From: Sophora flavescens | Taxonomy: Eukaryota; Streptophyta; Magnoliopsida; Fabales; Fabaceae | Length of the DNA stretch: 64,000 bases | Assembly: GCA_030762895.1 (NCBI GenBank) | Contig: CM061070.1 | Coordinates: forward strand, 32,329,652-32,393,651 | Reading direction: 5' to 3' | Part shown: positions 24,464 through 34,995 of the stretch, piece after piece | Layout of the letters: each line of letters opens with the position of its first letter | How positions within the stretch are numbered: position 1 is the stretch's first letter | Translations under genes and position numbers: made by a program | Notes under the pieces: model-generated | Told to the model about the DNA's origin: nothing | The model's input: the letters and a program-made list of their open reading frames with translations, nothing else | Database searches by the model: none

Positions 24464-24486
24464 TTTTTGGCGCCGTTGCCGGGGAT
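24464..24486 (+). other. Primer-binding site, aspartate-tRNA type
   Basis: TTTTTGGCGCCGTTGCCGGG, starting two to three bases after the LTR end, is the well-known Athila/Tat primer site. Confidence 0.85.
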
Positions 24487-24646
24487 TGGCACAACCAATC
24501 TTCCTAATTTTAGGGAAGTTTGATTATTTGGTTAAGTCATTTTTATTTTGATTTTTTATTTTTATTTTTTATTTATCTATTATTTCTCTCTGCTTCTTTG
24601 ATTCCACTTGGTCTTGCCTTGTTTTGTATGCGAGGTACACGAGGGA

Positions 24647-25726
24647 ATGCTTCCGGGTTGCGAATATTGTAATGGAGACCATGACACTTGGAGCTGTCCT
24701 TTCTACTTCTCTCAAGAATATGTGGACTCATGCTATAATTTCTATGACAACGTGCCCCAGGACAACTATCAGAGTCATAATCAGTATTGGGGTTATATGA
24801 GGGGAGACCATCCGGGTTTCGCTTGGAGTAATGCTGGCGATGGTCTAGCTTGGCAACCACAACCTCAACAGAATTGGCAGCAACAACCTCAACAGGATGG
24901 TGGAAGACGACCTTGGGAGTTGACTATTGAGAGGACAATTGCGGCAATTGATAAGATGGCCCAACAACAACAACCTTGGGAGTTGGCTCTTGAGAGAACA
25001 AATGCGGCAATTGATAAGATGGCCACATCATTTGAGAAGGCGAATGCGGCAGTAGAGAAGTTGGGTCAGCTCGCAAAGCGACTAGAAGAGCGTCTCCCAG
25101 GCACTTTCCCAGGTGATACCGAGAACCACCCTAAGAACCAATGCGAAGCCAAAACAACTAGAAGCCGTAGGGTGTTGGGATCTGACTGGGATGCAACTAG
25201 TTCTCAGGAAGTTGAGGAAGAACCACCACATGTTGAGGAAGAGCAACCTGGGGAAGAGGAGTTGACAAGTGACAAGGCACCGGAGCAAGGGGGTAGAGTT
25301 CAATTTGAAGATAAAGTGGTAGTGGATTCCACCATGCTTGCTAAGGAATCTGAATTTTCTGCACTGGACAAATATGTTGGCTTACATGCATGTGTGGACA
25401 TTGGTAAGTTAGACCCTCCCACTTGTCTGGCACACTTCCTCGAGAAAACACCATTTGACCCGCGAGGAAGTGAGTTCATAATTACAGAGGTCAAGGGAGT
25501 TTTCACACTCAGGCTAGATGGAAGTATGGATAGAGTCGTATTGCTTCTGCAAGGGCCACTTCACAAACCATGGGATCCGGGTGGAGGATCTCACATGATG
25601 AGCGTCTCTTGGCCCTTGTACCACGGGCTATGGGATCCAGGTGGATGCTTCTTAATAAGTCAAGCTCGGGACGTTAAACAAGCGCTACTTGGGAGGCAAC
25701 CCAAGATAGGTATCCTTTGGTTTTAG
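24647..25726 (+). CDS. Athila/Tat gag-tail-like protein of a non-autonomous LTR element
   Basis: Seen: an open frame without stops from 24608. The first ATG is at 24647, giving about 359 residues. It opens with a possible zinc-knuckle-like CEYCNGDHDTWSCP. Next comes a Gln/Pro-rich part with a duplicated block ending ERTIAAIDKMA / ERTNAAIDKMA. Then FEKANAAVEKLGQLAKRLEE and FPGDTENHPKNQCEA, which match the C-terminal gag segment of Athila/Tat elements (family form LGQLAK...L-P-S-D-T-E-x-N-P-K). The end (SQARDVKQALLGRQPK) is translated from a block that in related elements is non-coding. The gag core upstream of the knuckle is missing, and no pol follows. It is probably a relic reading frame rather than a cellular gene. 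The true start is uncertain. Confidence 0.6.
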   Translation: MLPGCEYCNGDHDTWSCPFYFSQEYVDSCYNFYDNVPQDNYQSHNQYWGYMRGDHPGFAWSNAGDGLAWQPQPQQNWQQQPQQDGGRRPWELTIERTIAAIDKMAQQQQPWELALERTNAAIDKMATSFEKANAAVEKLGQLAKRLEERLPGTFPGDTENHPKNQCEAKTTRSRRVLGSDWDATSSQEVEEEPPHVEEEQPGEEELTSDKAPEQGGRVQFEDKVVVDSTMLAKESEFSALDKYVGLHACVDIGKLDPPTCLAHFLEKTPFDPRGSEFIITEVKGVFTLRLDGSMDRVVLLLQGPLHKPWDPGGGSHMMSVSWPLYHGLWDPGGCFLISQARDVKQALLGRQPKIGILWF

Positions 25727-25769
25727 TTTCTGTCATTTTCATTTATATTATTAAAAAAAAAAAAGAGCT

Positions 25770-25880
25770 TGATTCGCCACGCGAATCCACAATGGCCCCG
25801 CGAGACAGAAGCCCTGAATCTCAGGGGCTTACTCACGTTTCTGTCTCGCGCCGCGAGGTCTACTTTCGCCTCGCGATTAT
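25770..25880 (+). repeat. Two further variant pairs of the GC-rich motif
   Basis: TTCGCCACGCGAAT with GGCCCCGCGAGA, and CTCGCGCCGCGAGG with TCGCCTCGCGATT. The first copy has compensating changes at both arms (TTCGC...GCGAA), so pairing is kept. Confidence 0.7.
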
Positions 25881-25905
25881 CTGATCTAATTGTTTTGATT
25901 TTTAC

Positions 25906-26745
25906 TTAAAATTGTGTTTCAATGAGTGTGACAAAGTTTACTAAGTGCATTCTCGTTTCAGATTTAGTCTTCATCAAACGAATCCAAGTGTACCTAGACT
26001 TGTCATCCACAATTGTTAAGAAGTATTTGTGGCCATGTAAAGAGGGAGTTTCATAGGGTCCCCAAATATCTACATGAATTAACTCAAAAACAGAATCAGA
26101 CATAGACATACTCAATGGAAAGGGTAACTTTCTTTGTTTAGAGAAATGGCAAGTATCACATATCTGAGGAATTTGAGAATTTATAATTGAATGTTTGTGT
26201 AAAATTGAAACATAACATTTGGGGGAAGGGTGTCCTAGGCGATAATGTCATATATCAGGAAATGAGAGATTTGTACAAGTGTTATTTGATGTACTAACAG
26301 CATTGACTATTGCAGGTCTTCTCTTAGGAAGCATCATTACATATAGTCCATTTACTGTGCTAGCTTTGCCAATCATCTTCAAGGAAATCAACTCCTGTAT
26401 AGTACAATGGTCATGAGAAAAAGAAATTTGACAAGAAGAATGAGTTGGTTTGGAAACTGAAATAAGATTAAATGCAAAATTAGGAATGTAAAGGGTATCA
26501 ATTAGGACTAAGGTGTCTGTGAAGTGAATTGTACCACTAAGAATTGTTGTAGACTATTGGCCATTTGGGAGGGATACATAATTTGGTTTTATGTATTTAT
26601 ATGTTGTAAAGGAATCTAAAGAAGAAGAGATGTGGTCTGTGGCTCCAGAATCTAAGATCTAAGGAGCTGGATTATTACCTGAATTTGGATAGGTGGTGAT
26701 GTTGTGTGTGCTAGCTAATTGGGCAGAGTGAGCAGTGGTAGTTGG
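25906..26745 (-). pseudogene. Copia protease and integrase N-terminal remnant
   Basis: A stop codon directly precedes ILDSGATDHIS, the copia protease active-site motif. Further on are LGHPSPK-like and CDTCHFSKQRKLPFPL, the zinc-binding GAG-pre-integrase segment. The open frame 26115-25906 then encodes HVDIWGPYETPSLHGHKYFL and DKSRYTWI, the first part of the integrase core. The sequence stops at the junction with the Athila-like element. Confidence 0.85.
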
Positions 26746-27739
26746 CTAAGATTGAGGCAACAAGGCAAGTAGACTTTGAAGCTGCTCATGAGTAATATCA
26801 GAAAGATGAGCTTGATCAGTTGCCACAGCCATGTTAAGTGCTTTCTTGGATTTGTAGCCAGGTGGGAAACCATGTTTAAAGAAACATGTGTCTACAGTAT
26901 GATTTGTTCTTTTGCAATGGATGCGGTACTTCTGAGAATTTTGCCTGGCATTAGGAAGTCTACCTTTTCCATGTGTGTGTGAATTTTGGATAGAATGAGA
27001 TGATGTAGCCAAGACTATTGGATCTGGTAGTATAGCCATTTTCAATTGCCTTTCTTGTTGAGACACCATGGAAAAGACTTTGTCAAGAGGAGGCATTGGC
27101 TCCAGTAACAAGATTTGTGATCTTATAGCAGCATAATTCTCATTAAGGCCTTCCAAGAATCCCATAACACAATCATTATCATGAAACTGTTGAACAGTTC
27201 TAAGAACATTGCAACTACTAGTATCCGTGGCTTCACTAGAAGGTAGGGGTCTAAAATTGCACAATTCATCCCAGATAGTTTTCATTTTTGTGAAATAAGC
27301 AGTAACAGACATATCACCTTGATGGAGGTGCAAGAGTTCACCTGAGTTGAAAGGTTCAAACAGAATCTCCTTGGCAGAACCTGTTCTTGAGGTCTTTCCA
27401 TACAGCATAAGTTGTTTCAAAAGAAAAAAGACTTGTGACTATTTCAGATGAAACTGAATGGTAGATCCATGATAGCACTAGTGTGTTGCATTTCTCCCAT
27501 GCAGTAAACATAGGATCTGTGGGGAGTGGCTTGAGAATGGTACCATCAACAAAATCAAGTTTATTCTTCATTTGGAGTGCCATAGAAATGGCTCGGGACC
27601 AGCCATGATAATTGGTGCCATCAAAAATTGCAGTGGCGAGAACTAGAGAAGGGTTTTCATTAGGATGAATATATTAAGGGTGAGTAGGATCTTGAGAAAA
27701 GTGTAATGCTTGAACTTCAGGTGGAATTTGTTCAGCCAT
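26746..27739 (-). pseudogene. Copia gag, interrupted
   Basis: The frame starts at 27739 (MAEQIPPEVQALHFSQDP), meets a stop a few codons later, and continues as FDGTNYHGWSRAI and KNKLDFVDGTILKPLPTDP. A frameshift near 27356-27420 moves it to the frame of 27420-26746, which carries the gag body (FNSGELLHLHQGDMSVTAYF, CNFRPLPSSE) and a zinc knuckle. In the knuckle the first cysteine is replaced by arginine (R-x2-C-x4-H-x4-C). Normally this protein packages element RNA. Here two lesions and the damaged knuckle make it dead. The length and motif order fit plant copia gag. Confidence 0.85.
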
Positions 27740-27818
27740 TCTTGAAGAAAGAAAGCTGGAGAAAGAAAAGATTAGAGAAGAGGAAGAAGATTTGCTGAAA
27801 AATTATCAACTGATACCA

Positions 27819-28045
27819 TGTTAGATTTAGTTGAATGGATTGAACTCAAAAAGTGTATTCTCATTGATATGGATTGATGTATATATACAAGTGTACATGG
27901 ACTGCACTATTGAGTGCTTACTGAATGTTAACTACCTACTGAATGTTAACTACTAACTGAATGTAACTGATATAACTACTTTCTAACTAAAGTAGTTAAG
28001 CTGGAGTATTTATTCTGTCACAACTTGTGATACCTGTTTTCTACA
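27819..28045 (-). repeat. 5' LTR of copia element A
   Basis: About 227 bp with TG...CA ends on the minus strand. It contains a threefold word ctgaatgttaacta/ctgaatgtaact at about 27920-27970. Confidence 0.8.
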
Positions 28046-28199
28046 ATGTTGATCCCTCAGATGTACGGCATCAAAAGGGAACATATGAATTTGCATTTGT
28101 TGAGCATGAAGAGAAGTACAATAAGATCACAATAGAAATGTAGAGATATGCTTTAAATGAATCTGCCAATTTATCAGGATTTCATTCATCAAAATTTCG
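28046..28199 (+). pseudogene. TIR-domain exon end of a TIR-NBS-LRR resistance gene
   Basis: Seen: the frame reads NVDPSDVRHQKGTYEFAF, EHEEKYNKITIE, a TAG stop in place of the usual tryptophan, then RYALNESANLSGFHSSKF. It ends ...TTTCG with a GT donor at 28200. This is the end of the TIR domain (family form V-D-P-S-D-V-R-x-Q-x-G...W-R-x-A-L-x-x-A-A-N-L-S-G). The 5' part of the exon, with the catalytic glutamate region, is replaced by copia element A. Known: TIR domains of plant immune receptors are NADases that signal cell death after effector recognition. The phase at 28199 matches the NB-ARC exon at 41401 (CG|G AAT), so the two were one gene. Confidence 0.85.
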
Positions 28200-28503
28200 G
28201 TAATCTTTTTTCTCTCTCGATAAATGTTGATTTTAACTGTGAAACATTTTCATTGTACAGTTTTTTTAAATTGTTAACCAATCATAAATTATTTTATGTA
28301 TGATTTTTAAAGTAATTATGATAAATGTCAAACATTTCTAATGATATAATAATTTATAATTGATTGACAGCGTAAAAAAATCTTTACACCAATAGTGCTA
28401 CAATTAAATCAATAAATATTAATAATCCTCACATGATCTATTTCTTGTATAAGTATATATGGATTTTTATCTTCTGTGATTAATTAAAGTCAATTAAAGG
28501 ATA
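28200..28503. other. AT-rich start of the former resistance-gene intron
   Basis: No coding sequence. It begins with a GT donor (gtaatcttttttctc) and a long AT-rich stretch, consistent with intron sequence. Confidence 0.55.
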
Positions 28504-30702
28504 CACCAGAAAAGACCTTGAACTCTTCCATATGATATTCAATAGTGTTTATAAGCGCTATCTATCTTCGTGCTATAAAATGGGTAAGCAAAGATAACAC
28601 TTCTTCTAGGAAGCATTATCTTTGGGTCCCACCTATGATAGATCTAGAGCTTCCTTGAAAAATTACTATCTTATGAGGAGACCGAAACCCATTAGAAAAC
28701 CAAAGCAGCAACTCTCTTCCACCTCCATCATATTCACTCCCTCTTCCAAATAGGAGCCCTAGTTGCAAATCAGCTTCTCAACACGACAATTTCACCCTCC
28801 CATATTCGATTCGCAAGTCACAAATCTTTCTCCCCTAGTCAAATTACGCCTCACATCATCATCTCTTAAATCTCACACTCTTCGGATCAGGAATGCAATC
28901 AAGATCGGATTTTGCTATCCTGAATCGCCCTTTTCCCCTTTGTTGACCACAACATCTCTGAATTTAAGCAAGATTACAATTTGGAAACAAAAAGAAATTC
29001 CATCAGTATCACGATTTGGAAACAAAAAATCAAAGACCTCATACTTATCTTCTTCAAACAGAGGCATATGAATGAAAGGGAAATGCAACTTTCCTCTTAG
29101 AATCCCCAAATTTTGCATCTTTGAATTTGGAAACTTAAAGGTAAATTCCATTAGTATCGTGAATTGGAAACTAAAAAAAAGAAAATTCTCATACTTACCT
29201 TCTTCAAACGAAGACATGGGAATAGAAAGGAATCACAACATTCCTCACAGAAACCCCATAATTTGCGTCCAGTGTTTTAAGAACCAGATCGGATCGTCCG
29301 GTTCAACTGAGAACCGACCATGTTTGCAGTTCGGTCGGGACTCAAGAACCAGTGGTCTGAAAGAACCATTGAAAAAACGCCGAAACCGGATTTAACCGGC
29401 CTTAACCGGAGGAACCAGCTAACCGAGACCAGTTCTTAAAAACTGTTCGGTCCAAAAAATGCAGCCTTCTTTTGTAAAATATTCTAACCCAAAACCTGAC
29501 GCCGGTCCCACGTCATCACCACGCTAGCGCTCCTATAGTAGCACACCATCGCTCGGATGGCCAGATCTGGTGTGGTGAGGTGCTTGGATGACCGGATCCA
29601 GTGTGGTGAGGTGCTTGGAGACCGGAAACATGTAGAGTGGCTGAGTTGAGACATAGTAAAGATGGAAAGGGGAAGACGGAGATGGAGTTGAGACACAGTA
29701 AAGACGAAGATGGAAAAGTGCTCTGAAAGGAAAACCAGTCGTCGGTTCCTTTTTGTGCTAGGAAATATGATACATTGCTTTGAATGGAAAACCAGCCATC
29801 AAAAAATAGCCATTTTGTTGTCGCAGAAAAGAAGTCTAGAAGAAATAGTTCCTTTTCCTCTTGGAACTTGCAATTGAAACCCAAATAATAATATGCAATG
29901 AATTAAAATAATGAAAGAAAAAGGAAAGACTTGGAGAGTGGTAAGTATGTTACAGCTGGCCCAAAAGTGTACTACCTAGTATCTACTAATGCAATATTTG
30001 AAATTGACTTTCTTCAAAACTTAAAAATATAAATATATAAAATATTAATTATGTAATTTATTATTTGTTTATTTATTAATTAATCATCTGGTTCAACCGG
30101 TTGAACCAATTGAACCATGACCCGAAGATCCCACCGGTTCGATCTCTGGTTCTGTTCTTAAAACATTGTTTGCATCTTTGAATTTGGAAACTAAAAAGGA
30201 AATGCTATCAGCATCATGATTTGGAAAGTAAAAATGAAAGATGTCATATCTTCAAATGGAGACGTAGGAATGTAAAGGAATTACTACCCTCCCTTTAGGA
30301 ACCCTAGACTCTTTGATTTGTGGAGTCAAAGGATACGACCGAGTCCTATAGAAGTCTCATTAGAAAACGCAGTTAGGGACTGTGAACATAAAAGGATACA
30401 CAAGCATATAGGTCGATCATTTTTTTTAAAATAAAGAAAAGATAATGCTTCCTTGAAGAAATGCTATTAAAGATATCCCATTTAATGGCGCTTCCTTGAG
30501 GAAGATGTATTATAAGAGGAGGTATTTTTTTAAAAATAAATAATGGGGAAAATATATGTCACCTTTATGGAAGCGATATTAAGGGTATATCTCTTTAATG
30601 GTGCTTCCCTAAGGAAGTGCTATTAAACACCTCTCCATATTTTTATAGTGTTTCCTTCTTCGATACGTTGTTAAATAGGTGCTATTAAATGTCTTTTCTA
30701 GC
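28504..30702. mobile_element. Possible CACTA-like non-autonomous element
   Basis: The left end CACCAGAAAAGACC and the inverse of the right end, GCTAGAAAAGACATTT, share AGAAAAGAC and resemble degenerate CACTAGAAAA termini. ATA flanks both sides (28501-28503 and 30703-30705). Subterminal words ttaatagcgcttcc/aagcgctatt recur near both ends (28550-28620 and 30440-30690), as in CACTA elements. The interior has three diverged copies of a unit with gaatttggaaactaaa and tcatacttaccttcttcaaa. A hAT element is inserted at 29270. The call rests on short ends and is tentative. Confidence 0.4.
29270..30168. mobile_element. Non-autonomous hAT-type element, 899 bp
   Basis: Left end CAGTGTTTTAAGAACCAGAT; inverse of right end CAATGTTTTAAGAACAGAAC. 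It is flanked by an 8-bp duplication with one mismatch, TTTGCGTC (29262-29269) and TTTGCATC (30169-30176), the length expected of hAT elements. Subterminal words ccggttcaac and accggttcg occur near both ends. No transposase. The open frames inside are low-similarity chance frames. Confidence 0.8.
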
Positions 30703-30746
30703 ATATGGGATATGGTCAAGTTAGTTAATTAATATATGTATATTGT

Positions 30747-30913
30747 CTTGATCTCTTGTGTCTTACTCACTTGCAAAAGAAGAATATAGGGCCTTAAGTG
30801 GTGCGACAAGTGAAGTTACTTGGTTGATCACCAATTTATTGAAGGATTTCAAAGTCCCTATTGGACAAACTCTTATATTCCATGATAATCAATCCGCTGT
30901 CGATCTAGCCTAT
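30747..30913 (+). pseudogene. Old copia RNase H fragment, first half
   Basis: It reads SLAKEEYRALSGATSEVTWL and FHDNQSAVDLAY, the copia RNase H segment (family form E-A-E-Y-R-A-L...C-D-N-Q-S-A). It is split by copia element B. The other half resumes in frame at 40702 with NSTFYERSR. No LTR of this older element is visible. Confidence 0.8.
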
Positions 30914-31121
30914 TGTTAAGATGAGAGAAAAACAAGAGACGATTGGAATAACCCGTGTGTTTCAACTACACCATGGAGAATGTATTATATAGAGCTCTAA
31001 ACAATTCAATATACAATCAAGGTAGTAATGACCAATAATTACAGAATAACGTACATTAACTGCTATCCTAATTACCTAATATTCCTATAATCATAATATA
31101 TTATTTACATAAATATCAACA

Positions 31122-34100
31122 CTCCCCCTCAAACTGGAGCATATAAATTATATACACCAACCTTGTTACATATATAATTTGTTTTAGGACCTCTCAAAGA
31201 CTTAGTGAAGACATTTGTCAGTTGGTCATTTGAATTGACAAAGTTAGTGGTGATGTCCCTAGATAAGATCTTTTCTCTGATGAAGTGACGGTAATGTTCT
31301 TTGTCCTATCATGAAATACTGTATTCGATGCAATGTGTAGTGCAACTTGGTTATTACAAATGAGTGTCATCTGCACACCATCTCCAAATTGTAGTTCTTG
31401 AAGTAATTGTTTGAGCCAGATGAGTTCACAAGTAGCTGATGCCATGGCACGATACTTGGCTTCAGCACTTGACCTTGCAACATTATTCCCAATGAGTACA
31501 AAGAATCCAGAAGTGGATCTCCTGTCAGTCGGAGAGCCTTCCTAATCAGCATATGAATATCCAACGATATGAGTATGACCCTTATCCTCATAGATGAGCC
31601 CTTTACCTGGGGGCTCTTTGATGTATTTGAGAATACAGATCAATGCCTCCCAATGACCTTCACAAGGTGAATTTAGGAACTGACTTACGATACAGACTAA
31701 AAAAAATGTCTAGACGAGTGACTGTGAGGAGGTTCAGTTTCCCAACTAGTCTTCTATACTTTCCTGTATCCAAAAGTGGCTCCCCTAATTGGGTAGATGT
31801 TTAGTATTTGGATTCATAGAAGTATCAACTGGTTTTATATTCAGCTGACTTGTTTACTCAAGAATGTCCATTGCATACTTTCTCTGAGAAATGACAATGC
31901 CATCTTTTGATTGTGCCACCTTTATGCCCAAGAAGTATCAGAGTTTTCCAAGATCTTTTGTCTGGAAATGATGACAAAGATGTTGTGTTACCTGCGATAT
32001 GCCATGGTGGTGTCTTCATGTGATGACAATGTCGTCGACATATACAATCAAGCAGACACATCCTTGAGCTGAATGACAATAGAAACTGAGTGATCTGCCT
32101 CACTTTGTGTCATCCCAAACTGCTGAACAACAGTGCTAAACCTGTCAAACCAAGCTCGAGGGGATTACTTTTCGAGGTGAAAAACAAGACCATAAGACTC
32201 CCCCTGAACAATAAATCAAGGAGGTTGCTGCAAATAAACCTCTTCAGTGAGATCACCATAGAGAAAATCATTCTTGATATCCAGCTGATGCAGTGACCAA
32301 CGACGAATAACAACTATGGATAGAAACAAACGAACATATGATATTTTAGCAATTGGGAATAATGTGTCTCCATATCCAAGCAAAAAACCTTAGAATGTCC
32401 TTTCTCCGCCAAGCGGGCTTTAAGGTGATCTACCTGGTCATTTGGACCAACTTTAACTGTAAAGATCCACTGACAACCTACCACAGACTTTCTAGATGGA
32501 AGAGGAACAAGGTCCAAAGCACCACTGCTCTAAAGGGCACTCATTTCATTACCCATAGGATGTCTTAACCCAGGATGAGATAGGGCGTCACCTACAATCT
32601 TAGGGATATTTACAAAAGACAAAGAAGAAAGACAAGAAAAATATGGTAGAGAAAGGCGGTGAAAACTTAAAGTAACATAATGAGGAGAAGGATTACGAGT
32701 GGAGCGTATACCTTTCCAGAGGGCTATGGGAAGATTAGGATCTGGAGACACGGCCTGAGCAGTCAAAGGAGCTGGCATAGAAGGAGAGTTAGCAATGGTG
32801 GTACCAGTATCATCCAGAGGAACATGCTCAACTTGTGGAGGTGACGATTGGCGATGCTCATATACCTGTAAAGGATGAGTAGGGGCAACTAGAGCAGGGG
32901 ATATCTATGGTGGAGTGTAGGAAACAGGGACCGGAGGAAGATGAGAGAAATCTGCGACCGACTCAAGAGAAGAAGGGGCCAAAAGTAAGTAACATGCTCA
33001 ATGAAGGTGACATTAGCAATACAAGATAGCGGCATAGAGTAGGAGAATAACATCGTTAACCCTTTTGTAACCAAGTATAACCAAGAAAGACACATTTTAG
33101 TGATCGAGCTGAGAGCTTGTCAATACCCGGTTGGAGATTATGAACAAAGCATGTAGACCAAAATACACGAGGAGTTAATGAATGGAGGGACTGATGAAGG
33201 AACAAAACAGAGTAAGGTACTTGGTTATCAAGAACAGAGGAAGGCATCCGGTTAATGAGATAGCACACAAAGAGAACAACATCACCCTAAGAAACATAAT
33301 GGAACATTGCCTTCGAGTAAGAGGGTGCGAGCTGTTTCAATAAGAAGTCTATTTTTGCAATCAACAACCCTATTTTGTTGAGGCGTGTGAGCACCAGAAG
33401 TCTAGTGGAGAATACCCTGAAAATCCATGAAAGATTGAAATTGTTTAGAAAGGTATTCTCTAGTGTTATCACTACACAAAGTACGAATAGGAATGCCAAA
33501 ATGATTTTTGATTTCAGAGTAAAATTGTTGAAATATAGAAAATAACTCGAACAATTTTCCATTAAAAATAACCAAGTATAATGCGAGAAATCATCAATAA
33601 AAGTGATAAAATATTTAGACCCTAAAGTAGACACAGTCCGGCTAGGACCTCAAACATCAAAATGCACTAAAGAAAACAGAGACTTAACTCGATTAATGAT
33701 ATGACTAGGAAACGAATTACGGTTATGCTTTCCTAGTTGACACGACTCACAAGACAAGGAAGTAAGTTTAGACAGACTCAACTCCAACTATTGGAGCTTG
33801 GCAAGGGTGGGATGTCCCAACCGAGCATGAGTGAGAAGAGGGGAATCCTTGGCAGCACCAACCCAAGAAGGAGGTGACAGATGGTACAAGTCATTGAACT
33901 CACATCCGATGCCTATCATCCGTCCCGAACTCAGGTCCTGTAGAAAAACATAATCATTAGTGAACGAAATCGTGTAATCAAGGGAACAAGTCAAGTGACT
34001 AATGGAAAGCAAATAAAATGGGGAACCCGGGACATAAAGACATTACCAACCGAGAGGGAAGGGAAAGGATGGACCATGCCGACTCCCTGGGAATGTGTTT

Positions 34101-34995
34101 TAGAACCATTAGCCAAGGTAACATGGGTAAATAACTAGATGTAGAAGGGGTGGTAAAAGGGGATTTATTACGAGAGTTATGATCGGTGGCACTAGAATCT
34201 AGAATCCATGGACCTAGGGACAACTCAGAGAAACAAGCAAAGGAATTACCGGTGTGAGCAACAAAGGAAGTGGATCCAGTACCTTGACATTCTTCAAACC
34301 ACTTCAGAAATTTTGTGTAGGCGACAGGCGATGCAGTAGGTTGAGTGGATGGCTTAGATGGGGTTGGTGGATCAACATGGGCAACATTAGCAGTTCAAGG
34401 ACGACGACCATGTAAAGTCCATCATTTATCAATAATGTGGCCCAAGCGGTGGCAATGATCGCACTTTGGGTGTTTACCAGACTAACCACCCCCTAATGCG
34501 ATCATGACCACTGCCCTGGGATACGAAAGCAGAAGCATCAACGGGAGCAGGAGAGGTAGCTCAGAGCTAAGAGTAGGAAGAAGGCCAGAACTAGCTGATG
34601 GTTTGTACGGAACCTGAAGTAAGGTGGACTCGGCCGTGTTCAGAGATGGGACATTAGGAGAAACCAAAATCTGATCACGGATAGTTGAGTACTTTGGAGG
34701 CAATCTTTTCAGGGCCAACAACATGAAGAAGCTACTGTGCTACTCAAGTTCCTTGTCTGGAGTGGCGGCCGGTGGCAAAAGTTCATTGAAATCATGTAAG
34801 GCACTATGAACCTTACCTTAATAAGCAGAAATAGGACCATCAATCTAGCGAGGAGCAATGACATTCCTGAGATTCTTGCAGACACCATAGAGACGTTGTG
34901 TGTCATTGGTGTAAAGAACCTTGGCTTGCTCCCAAACGGACTCATATGTGAGATGGGCACGAGAGATTTGCTTTAGAGAGGTGTGAATAGTGGGT
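31122..34995 (-). pseudogene. Copia element B gag (C-terminal part) and pol: protease, integrase, RT, RNase H
   Basis: Reading down the minus strand: gag C-part (34960-34482, pieces such as LALKRLPPKYSTIRDQIL); a zinc knuckle CDHCHRLGHIIDK whose last cysteine codon is TGA (about 34430-34475); protease PWILDSSATDH (34223), with the active-site DSGA changed to DSSA; GAG-pre-integrase LTHARLGHPTLAKLQ (33788-34012); integrase STLGSKYFITFIDDFSHYTW (33634-33287); RT VPLPSRKSVVGCQWIFTVKV (32517-32314); intact YVDD at about 32031-32045; RNase H MASATCELIWLKQLLQELQF (31445-31218). Many frameshifts separate these, so no polyprotein can be made. Order PR-IN-RT-RH confirms copia. Confidence 0.9.

Larger units (their letters stand above)
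22941..25905 (+). mobile_element. Athila/Tat-like Ty3/gypsy element, 3'-truncated, possibly non-autonomous
   Basis: The 5' LTR is 22941-24461 (1521 bp), from TGATAAGCCTTTGGC to GTGACTCATCA. Two bases later comes tttttggcgccgttgccggg, the primer site complementary to aspartate tRNA used by Athila/Tat elements. The internal part carries a gag-like tail (24647-25726). Then comes non-coding sequence including the block acgttaaacaagcgc and gggaggcaaccc, common in legume elements of this kind. No protease, RT or integrase follows. The sequence switches abruptly to a minus-strand copia element at about 25906. The 3' LTR is absent. Confidence 0.8.
25906..28045 (-). mobile_element. Ty1/copia element A, truncated in integrase, minus strand
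   Basis: Only the 5' end is left: the LTR (27819-28045, about 227 bp, TGTAGAAAACAGG to CTAAATCTAACA), a primer site TGGTATCAG (about 27811-27818), gag, protease remnant and the first part of integrase, cut off at about 25906. It interrupts the TIR exon of a resistance gene at 28045/28046. RT, RNase H and the 3' LTR are missing. Confidence 0.85.

Noticed and set aside
24573..25506. Minus-strand frames opposite the Athila gag-like frame
   Set aside because: Shadows of the plus-strand frame.
28763..29395. Two frames of about 100 codons in the intron element
   Set aside because: They lie on diverged repeat units and run into the hAT insertion; no resemblance to known proteins.
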